6,290 nucleotides of DNA from CAYLYM01 sp964387645. Lineage in GTDB: Bacteria; Calditrichota; Calditrichia; RBG-13-44-9. The stretch's first letter is position 1. The number at the start of each line of letters is the position of its first letter. Positions 1 to 5,096 of this stretch are shown in pieces. The notes under the pieces were generated by a model. That model was given only the letters and a program-made list of their open reading frames with translations. It had not been told where the DNA came from and did no database searches. The stretch is taken from assembly GCA_964387645.1 (NCBI GenBank), contig CAYLYM010000161.1:1-6290 (forward strand), in the 5' to 3' direction. Made by a program: the position numbers and the translations under genes.

Positions 1-2
1 AT

Positions 3-845
3 GTTAAGACACTATTTCCTGAATTATCGAGTATATTTAAACAAATTAGAGAAATAAAAACTTTCAATTTATCTTTATTTCAAGCTTTTAAATATTATTA
101 TAAGATCAACAATTCTTTAGGGAAATATCGATTATTTGCTAGTAATGAACTGAAAAAGGAAAATACAATTAAAAAACAATCATCAAAAAATTCGCGTAGT
201 TGGCTTAGCTGTGGAGGAATTTCAATTGCATTTGTCGGAGCTGATGGTTCAGGTAAATCTACTATGGTGGCCAATTTGACCAAATGGTTAGAAAATAAAT
301 TGTCCGCAAATTCGTTTTATATGGGGATTCCCAAAAATAATAAAATATTAATTGTATTAAGATTAATATTGCGAATATCATCAAAATTAAAATTTCAAAT
401 ATTGATTAACCATGTAAATGTCTTTTACTGGACATATGTAGCTAAACTTAGGTATTTAAATTATTTGCGGGCGGAAATGTTAAAAAACAGAGGAGAAATT
501 GTTTTATTTGACCGATATCCAATTAAGGAGTTTTGGAATACTGCAGAACCCATGGATGGACCACGTCTTATGGAATATCCAAAGAAAAAAATGAACGAAT
601 TTCATTATTATAACGCAATAAATAATCCCGATTATATTTTTGTATTAAAAGTGAAAGAAAATGAAGCAATTGCGCGTAAAGAAAAACAAAATATTTACCA
701 AAATCCTAAATTGATAAGAAAAAAAATTTGCATTATAGAAAATTTTGCAAATTTAAAAAATGATCGCATTATTGTTATTGATACATCAAAAAATCAAGAA
801 GAAACGTTACTAAAAATAAAGAAAAAAATCTGGGAAATAATATAA
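3..845 (+). CDS. Thymidylate-kinase-like P-loop kinase, 5' end outside window
   Basis: The frame is open from the left edge, giving 280 visible residues before TAA at 843-845. The Walker A motif GADGSGKST lies at visible residues 79-87 (bases 237-263), preceded by a hydrophobic strand (ISIAFV). A DRYP motif at visible residues 170-173 matches the DR(Y/H/S) motif of thymidylate kinases. A PDYIFVLKV strand is followed by R225-K226, placed like the phosphate-binding LID arginine. An ATG at 264 comes after the P-loop and cannot be the true start. About 78 charged, lysine-rich residues precede the kinase core and continue upstream, so the complete protein is longer than a typical thymidylate kinase of about 210 residues and probably has an N-terminal domain. 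Such proteins occur in exopolysaccharide clusters of many bacteria; their substrate is generally unknown. Housekeeping dTMP kinase is unlikely given the extension and context. The next gene starts one base after this stop, implying one transcript. Fold is confident, substrate is not. Confidence 0.85.
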   Translation, partial: VKTLFPELSSIFKQIREIKTFNLSLFQAFKYYYKINNSLGKYRLFASNELKKENTIKKQSSKNSRSWLSCGGISIAFVGADGSGKSTMVANLTKWLENKLSANSFYMGIPKNNKILIVLRLILRISSKLKFQILINHVNVFYWTYVAKLRYLNYLRAEMLKNRGEIVLFDRYPIKEFWNTAEPMDGPRLMEYPKKKMNEFHYYNAINNPDYIFVLKVKENEAIARKEKQNIYQNPKLIRKKICIIENFANLKNDRIIVIDTSKNQEETLLKIKKKIWEII

Positions 846-846
846 T

Positions 847-1638
847 TTGAAATATATTGAATTAACCGGGATTCCAGGGAGTGGAAAATCAACAATATTG
901 CGATTAATAGAAAAATATTTTAGGAAGAAAGGATATAAAGTATATAATAAGGATAATATTATTCAATGTAGTGATGCTTATCTCTTTAAGAATAGATATT
1001 TTAAGAACCTATTTTCTTTATTACCAAATAAATTTAAAGATCCTATTTTGATCAAATTAATTGATCATACATTTATCAGACATAAATACGAACTAAAATT
1101 TTTATTAAACAATATCCAAATTTTCGATTATATAATTAATTTAAATAACAACCGGCCAATATCTGAAAATCATATAAATCTTGTCATTAAATGGTTTATT
1201 AGCACTGCGGGAAGATATGAAATTTGGAAAGTCAATAATAATAATAATAATTCTATACTCGTTTTAGACGAAGGATTTGTCCATAAAATTGTTAGCTTAT
1301 TCGTTTCTATTGAAGAAGAAACGATCAATTTCCAAGAAATAGAAAAATACCTTAATATGATTCCCAAAATAGATTTATTGATAAAAATTGAAGCCAATGA
1401 ACATTTATGTATGAATCGTATTATTACTCGTAAATTACCAGTAAGACTGGAAGGAAAATCAGAAAATGAGATAATAGAATTTTTATCTAGAGCAAAAATT
1501 GCCATTGATTATGGGACTAATTTTCTGGTTAAAAATGGAATAAAACTTATTACTCTTAATAATTCAAATGAAGGTTTTAATAAAGATTATTTAATATCAC
1601 AATTAACTAAAAAATTAAAGAAGATAAAATTTCCTTAA
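847..1638 (+). CDS. P-loop NTPase/nucleoside-kinase-like protein, substrate unknown
   Basis: A 263-residue protein. It opens with a strand leading into the Walker A motif GIPGSGKST at residues 8-16. A hydrophobic strand ending in D141-E142-G143 (ILVLDEG) is a plausible Walker B or substrate-side acidic motif. A further strand (IDLLIKIEA) is followed by an arginine-rich stretch (R191, R195, K196) like the LID region of nucleotide kinases. This order fits the adenylate/thymidylate/shikimate kinase-like fold, but I recognise no specific family. The start is TTG at 847, the only start codon in frame ahead of the P-loop; no clear Shine-Dalgarno is visible, which fits translational coupling to the upstream stop one base away. 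It differs clearly from the upstream kinase (no DRYP motif, no N-terminal extension), so it is a second activity rather than a simple duplicate. Residues 130-135 are six asparagines coded by an AAT run. Probable role: phosphorylating a sugar, lipid or nucleotide in a surface-polysaccharide pathway (inference). Confidence 0.8.
   Translation: MKYIELTGIPGSGKSTILRLIEKYFRKKGYKVYNKDNIIQCSDAYLFKNRYFKNLFSLLPNKFKDPILIKLIDHTFIRHKYELKFLLNNIQIFDYIINLNNNRPISENHINLVIKWFISTAGRYEIWKVNNNNNNSILVLDEGFVHKIVSLFVSIEEETINFQEIEKYLNMIPKIDLLIKIEANEHLCMNRIITRKLPVRLEGKSENEIIEFLSRAKIAIDYGTNFLVKNGIKLITLNNSNEGFNKDYLISQLTKKLKKIKFP
1234..1251 (+). repeat. Perfect (AAT)6 trinucleotide tract inside the kinase gene
   Basis: Six identical AAT codons in a row encode six asparagines between the WKV segment and the ILVLDEG strand of the second kinase. 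Because the unit is three bases, slippage would change the length of a loop without breaking the frame. It lies just before a core strand, where a flexible loop would be tolerated. Confidence 0.9.
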
Positions 1639-1641
1639 ATG

Positions 1642-1673
1642 ATTGTTACTTTTGCTGCGAAAAAATTAACAAT
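1642..1673 (+). terminator. Hairpin directly after the kinase pair, possible weak terminator
   Basis: The arms attgtta (1642-1648) and taacaat (1667-1673) are perfect inverse complements. After one mismatch, tttt (1650-1653) can pair with aaaa (1662-1665), leaving an eight-base loop. It begins three bases after the TAA of the second kinase. The stem is AT-rich and is not followed by a continuous T run, so it may stabilise the 3' end of the transcript rather than terminate it. Confidence 0.3.
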
Positions 1674-1691
1674 TTATTGATAATTAATTAT

Positions 1692-1783
1692 AGATTCTCC
1701 GCTTCACTCAAGGTGTGAGTTATTTCTTTCGAGAGAATGACTTTTTCAATTTTTTCATTCTGAGTTGAGCAAAGCGACTATCT
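1692..1783. repeat. Degenerate palindromic extragenic repeat (REP/MITE-like)
   Basis: The left arm 1692-1711 (agattctccgcttcactcaa) and right arm 1765-1783 (ttgagcaaagcgactatct) are imperfect inverse complements. Inside them, gaatga (1735-1740) is an exact inverse complement of tcattc (1755-1760), around a T-rich loop. Both arms resemble the motif 'cattctgagtgaagcgaagaatct', which I recall as a dispersed intergenic repeat in Bacteroidota and other genomes. The segment is visibly richer in G+C than the flanking intergenic DNA and has no coding frame of note. Arm mismatches suggest an old, decayed copy. It separates the kinase genes from the secreted-protein genes. Family membership is from memory and cannot be confirmed here. 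Confidence 0.55.
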
Positions 1784-1828
1784 GACGCCATACAAGAAAT
1801 AAAAAATATTTAATAAATAAAATCTATA

Positions 1829-1836
1829 TAAATTTG
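1829..1836 (+). promoter_or_regulatory. Possible Bacteroidota-type -7 promoter element
   Basis: The sequence taaatttg matches the TAnnTTTG consensus of primary-sigma promoters in Bacteroidota. It lies about 82 bases upstream of the GTG at 1919, which suits a promoter for the two secreted-protein genes. No TTG of the -33 element is seen at the expected distance, and the DNA is so AT-rich that a chance match is quite possible. Confidence 0.25.
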
Positions 1837-1918
1837 ATAATTGTAATAATCCTGCAAGGAAACTTTAAATTGTTATAGGAATTAAAATGTAAATAATTGA
1901 AAATGAATCGAATAATAT

Positions 1919-3688
1919 GTGTATTTATTAAAATTAAAATACAACAAATTAAATTCTTTATTTTTAATACTATTAACTTTCTTCATTCAACAGAAAACCA
2001 TTGCAGGTGATATACAATTAATTCAGTATTTTGAATTATGGAATAACGGAATAATTCCAAGTACCGATATAGCAGGAATTACCTTTCATCCAACTTTGGG
2101 TCATTTATTTATATCAGATTCCGAAATTAATGAAACTTCTCAATGGAATAATGAAAATATATTTGAAATTAATTTAGTAGGAAGCACTCTTTATAATAGT
2201 TACGTAACTGCCCATCAAAAGCAAAGTCGGCATGAACCTACTGGAATCTGTTATAATACTATAGATGGTTATTTTTATATAACAAATGATAATAGTGGCA
2301 CAAATGGTTTATATCAATATGAATTAAGCGGAAGTAATTTCGATACTCTTAATTATTGGAATCTGAATTCTCTTTTTAATATAGTAGATCCAGAAGGCAT
2401 TACCGTAAATCCAAATAATGGACATCTCTATATTGCAGATGGATATAGTGGTGCGAAAAAAATTTGGATTATAGATGTCATCGGTAACTCTTTAAATCTT
2501 GTCGATGGTTTTATTGTATATCCAACTGTTGGAGATCCTGAAGGCATAGCATACGATACTGAAACAGGTCATTTATTTATCGTCTCATCAATTGATATGG
2601 CAATATTTGAATATGATATCAATGGGAATTACATAGATCAATATGATATTTCTGGCTTTACTCCTACTCCTCAAAGTCCACAAGGTTTAACCTTTGGTCC
2701 CCGTTCTACAAATAGTTCCCTTAGATCTATATATATAGCTGATGGAGGTCAGGATAATTATCCAGATGGTATTATATATGAAGCTAAAATTGGAGAAGAC
2801 AAGCCGCTGGTCAGCTCCTTTACCCCTTCCAGCGGAGTAGCAGGAACCCAGGTGACGGTGAGCGGCAGCAACTTCATTGGCGCCACTGAGGTGAGTTTCA
2901 ATGGGGTCTCTGCCAGCTTCACACTCCACTCCGACACTCAGCTGGTGGCTACTGTGCCCGCCGGAGCCACCACTGGACCGATCAGCGTTACCAATTCGGC
3001 CGGAACCGGCACCAGCAGTGCCGATTTTGTCATTACAATAACAGTTAGAGTAGAACTAAAAATATTTCTTGAGGGTCCATACGATACAAGTACAAATGAG
3101 ATGTCTACTGATCTCAGAGATAATGATTACTTACCCAATCAATCTCCATACTCAGAAGATCCAAGAAATGTATCGTCAATTCCAAATAATATTGTAGACT
3201 GGGTGTTAGTTGAATTAAGAGAAACAGCCAATGGTTCGGCGGTTGCTTCAAAGAGCACGTTTTTGAGAAAAGACGGAAAAATTGTTACAGACGATGGCTT
3301 AAACTCATATATTAAGATACAAACTTCTGAAGGAAAATACTTTATTGTAATTAAGCATAGAAACCACTTATCTATAATGAGTCAGGATTCGATTCAATTA
3401 AACAGTAATTCTTCCTCACTTTACGATTTTACAATTGGGAGTGATAAATTTTACGGAACTGGTGGAGCTAAAGAATTAAAAACTAATGTCTGGGGCATGT
3501 GGGCCGGTGATATTAATCAGAATGGAGAAATAACCACATCAGATTATACTCTTTGGTATAATTCAGCCCGAACGGGCGATTCAGGGTATAAAGATAATGA
3601 CTGCAATTTAAATGCCCAGGTAACGACATCTGATTATACTATATGGTATAACAATGCCCGGGCTGGTGCATCATCTGCAATACCTTAA
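1919..3688 (+). CDS. Secreted mosaic protein: beta-propeller, IPT/TIG, dockerin-like tail
   Basis: A 589-residue exported protein. Residues 1-30 form a signal peptide: lysines, the hydrophobic core SLFLILLTFFI, then TIAG. The start is GTG at 1919, because an in-frame TAA lies six bases upstream; no good ribosome site is seen. Residues 30-290 hold at least five repeats beginning near 53, 109, 160, 209 and 256, of the form (P)xGI(T/A)xxxxxGHL(Y/F)I(A/S)D. This is a beta-propeller similar in style to SdiA-regulated/NHL proteins with their D/E-PEGI motifs. Residues 296-372 are an IPT/TIG immunoglobulin-like domain (FTPSSGVAGTQVTVSG, ATVPAGATTGPISVTN). Residues 375-525 form an unassigned module containing VDWVLVELR and WGMWAGD, which I recall from other FCB-group secreted proteins. 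The tail has two calcium-loop repeats at D531-D542 and D561-D572 (D-x-N-x-N-x-x-(I/V)-T-T-S-D), as in type I dockerins. No T9SS sorting tail is present. Probable role: cell-surface or extracellular binding protein; no catalytic residues recognised. Confidence 0.85.
   Translation: MYLLKLKYNKLNSLFLILLTFFIQQKTIAGDIQLIQYFELWNNGIIPSTDIAGITFHPTLGHLFISDSEINETSQWNNENIFEINLVGSTLYNSYVTAHQKQSRHEPTGICYNTIDGYFYITNDNSGTNGLYQYELSGSNFDTLNYWNLNSLFNIVDPEGITVNPNNGHLYIADGYSGAKKIWIIDVIGNSLNLVDGFIVYPTVGDPEGIAYDTETGHLFIVSSIDMAIFEYDINGNYIDQYDISGFTPTPQSPQGLTFGPRSTNSSLRSIYIADGGQDNYPDGIIYEAKIGEDKPLVSSFTPSSGVAGTQVTVSGSNFIGATEVSFNGVSASFTLHSDTQLVATVPAGATTGPISVTNSAGTGTSSADFVITITVRVELKIFLEGPYDTSTNEMSTDLRDNDYLPNQSPYSEDPRNVSSIPNNIVDWVLVELRETANGSAVASKSTFLRKDGKIVTDDGLNSYIKIQTSEGKYFIVIKHRNHLSIMSQDSIQLNSNSSSLYDFTIGSDKFYGTGGAKELKTNVWGMWAGDINQNGEITTSDYTLWYNSARTGDSGYKDNDCNLNAQVTTSDYTIWYNNARAGASSAIP
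2801..3030 (+). other. GC-rich segment encoding the IPT/TIG domain
   Basis: By hand count 139 of 230 bases are G or C (60%), against 34 of 100 in 2701-2800 and 22 of 60 in 3061-3120. The shift begins at codon 295 (AAG CCG CTG) and ends around codon 371 (TTT GTC), matching the ends of the IPT/TIG domain. Codon choice changes with it: CTG, GCC, ACC, GGC and AGC replace the TTA, GCA/GCT, ACA, GGA/GGT and TCA/AGT used on either side. The frame is uninterrupted. I infer a domain-level acquisition or gene-conversion cassette. Confidence 0.8.
3509..3634 (+). other. Dockerin-like duplicated calcium-loop region
   Basis: Two 12-residue loops with a 30-residue period, DINQNGEITTSD and DCNLNAQVTTSD, are each followed by a near-identical helix start (YTLWYN, YTIWYN). 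Acidic or asparagine side chains at loop positions 1, 3, 5 and 12 fit EF-hand-type calcium binding as in type I dockerin. The second loop has alanine in place of the usual glycine at position 6. The protein ends 14 residues beyond the second helix start. Confidence 0.7.
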
Positions 3689-3708
3689 ATTTTTAAAATT
3701 TTGATATA

Positions 3709-3716
3709 AGAGGAAG
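3709..3716 (+). promoter_or_regulatory. Ribosome binding site of the T9SS-tailed protein
   Basis: The purine stretch agaggaag ends seven bases before the ATG at 3724 and is a partial Shine-Dalgarno match. It supports that ATG as the start. With only 35 bases between the previous stop and this ATG and no terminator between them, the two secreted-protein genes are likely one transcript. Confidence 0.5.
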
Positions 3717-3723
3717 CAAGATT

Positions 3724-4911
3724 ATGAAAAATCTCGTCAGACTTTTTGCATATTTACTATTTTTCTTTACAAATTTGAATATTCTATTCGCGGATGAAGC
3801 CGCCTTTCGGTTAGTTGTTACGCGGAATGACAAGGCGGTAGGGGGAGAATTTCATGTCGACCTTCAAATTAAAATTACGAACGGAACTTCTCCTCGAACA
3901 CTTAATTCTTTAACAGTAGATGTCTACTATAGTTCAGAGTTGGCTGAGTGGCCAAGTAATCCGGGTACATCCTGGGCATTTTCCTTTTTAGACGGATATT
4001 CACAATCTATCAGCAAACTGTCAGGATATTATCGTATTATTGTCACAGGCGATAATGTTAATGCGAAATTAAAGAATTCCTATCCGGGTGATCCTCCAGG
4101 ATGGGATGTAACAACATCCTGGCAGAGTATTGTTACGCTTAGATGGATAATTATTACTGCAACATCTGTCAATATTAGCATTAATGACCAAACTGATGAA
4201 GCTGCTTATTTTAATAATTTAACCAATGCTCCACCCGGAGATGTAACTGACTGGACCGTGACAAATGAAGACCTTGGAGACATTTCTCTTCCTGTAGAAT
4301 TAGCAACATTCGAAGCAAAAGCTGTAAACAATTCTATCGTCATTAGGTGGATAACTGATAGCGAAGTGAATAATTTGGGATTTGAATTGTATCGATCGAA
4401 TGTTAAGGATGGAAAATATAATTTAATTTCTAGTTATCAAACCAATGATGCATTGAAGGGTTATGGAAATTCAAATACTAGGAACGAATATTTTTTTAAA
4501 GATGAATTAGTAGTTACTGGAGAGGAATACTGGTATAAATTGTCAGACGTGGATTTCAATGGTGTTAAAACTTTTCATGGCCCCGTTTCTGCTACTGTTC
4601 CGGTCAAAAACTCAATTCCTACCGCCCTTAAACTTTATCCTAATTATCCCAATCCTTTTAACTCTTTAACTAAATTGAAAATCGATGTACCTGAATCTAC
4701 ATCGAGTAAACAATATATAAGTGTTGTAATCTATGATATTCTGGGTCATGTAATTAAAACTCTCTATCAAGGAAAAATAACAGCGGGTAAGCATGAATTA
4801 TCATGGGACGGTAAAACAGATTCTGGAACCGTAGCACCTGGAGGCGTATATTTCACTGTTATAAAATCTGATAATTTTAACAAAACTATTAAAATGCTTT
4901 TAGTAAAATAA
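3724..4911 (+). CDS. Secreted protein with FN3-like domain and T9SS sorting tail
   Basis: A 395-residue exported protein. Residues 1-23 are a signal peptide (two basic residues, a phenylalanine/leucine-rich core, cleavage likely after LFA). Residues 27-185 form a beta-rich domain with VGGEFHVDLQIKI followed by SLTVDVYYSSELAEW. This pattern recalls cohesin-type domains ('valid/limited variation, then a chain of strands'), but the match is weak. From L189 (LPVELATFEAK) to about residue 290 comes a fibronectin-III-like domain of the kind common ahead of Bacteroidota sorting tails (WITDSEVNNLGFELYRS, YWYKLSDVDFNG). Residues 305-395 are the C-terminal sorting domain: YPNYPNPFN, VVIYDILGHVIKTL, ELSWDGKTDSG, GGVYF, and a basic end KTIKMLLVK. 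This tail directs export by the type IX system and surface attachment or release in Bacteroidota; in Ignavibacteria-like genomes it has the FlgD-like form seen here. Role of the N-terminal domain is unknown; it may bind the dockerin-like tail encoded just upstream (inference). Confidence 0.88.
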   Translation: MKNLVRLFAYLLFFFTNLNILFADEAAFRLVVTRNDKAVGGEFHVDLQIKITNGTSPRTLNSLTVDVYYSSELAEWPSNPGTSWAFSFLDGYSQSISKLSGYYRIIVTGDNVNAKLKNSYPGDPPGWDVTTSWQSIVTLRWIIITATSVNISINDQTDEAAYFNNLTNAPPGDVTDWTVTNEDLGDISLPVELATFEAKAVNNSIVIRWITDSEVNNLGFELYRSNVKDGKYNLISSYQTNDALKGYGNSNTRNEYFFKDELVVTGEEYWYKLSDVDFNGVKTFHGPVSATVPVKNSIPTALKLYPNYPNPFNSLTKLKIDVPESTSSKQYISVVIYDILGHVIKTLYQGKITAGKHELSWDGKTDSGTVAPGGVYFTVIKSDNFNKTIKMLLVK

Positions 4912-5096
4912 GTAATATTCTTAAAAATATGTTCCCAATCCTTTTTAATATACTATTGTGATCTCTATTTTCTCTCCTAATATTAAGTTGATGTTTGTTA
5001 TAGAATATTTAAAATGATCTCTTTTTAGATACTTTAATAGGGAATTTAATCCAACAGGTTCAAATTAAAACTACATTAATTTTAGAGTTATTCTAC
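4912..5096 (+). other. AT-rich intergenic gap before the polymerase gene
   Basis: This 185-base gap has no open frame with a credible start and no RNA gene that I can recognise. A five-base AT-only inverted repeat just after the preceding stop is too weak to call a terminator. A TTG at 4988-4990 followed by tatagaat near 4999-5006 could be promoter-like, but it matches neither the Bacteroidota nor the sigma-70 consensus well. The gap length suggests that the polymerase gene may have its own promoter. Confidence 0.4.

Noticed and set aside
264..266. ATG as start of the first kinase
   Set aside because: It falls directly after the Walker A motif GADGSGKST, which is in the same open frame. A start here would remove the nucleotide-binding loop.
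98..283. Open frame of 61 codons on the minus strand
   Set aside because: It lies wholly opposite the upstream kinase frame, which carries the P-loop. It has no recognisable domain and is a shadow.
1170..1505. Open frame of 111 codons on the minus strand
   Set aside because: It is antisense to the second kinase. Its isoleucine/leucine/serine-rich composition is what the complement of AT-rich coding DNA gives.
1903..2010. ATG at 1903 opening a short frame across the start of the propeller gene
   Set aside because: It ends at a TGA near 2010 after about 35 residues with no recognisable feature. The overlapping GTG frame gives a good signal peptide and a long protein.
2687..2929. Open frame of 80 codons on the minus strand
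   Set aside because: It exists because the GC-rich IPT segment lacks stop codons on its complement. It is arginine/alanine-rich, has no domain, and is antisense to a clear domain.
4915..4930. Small inverted repeat after the T9SS-tailed gene as a terminator
   Set aside because: Only five A/T pairs with a six-base loop and no following T run. Such pairings are expected by chance in this composition.
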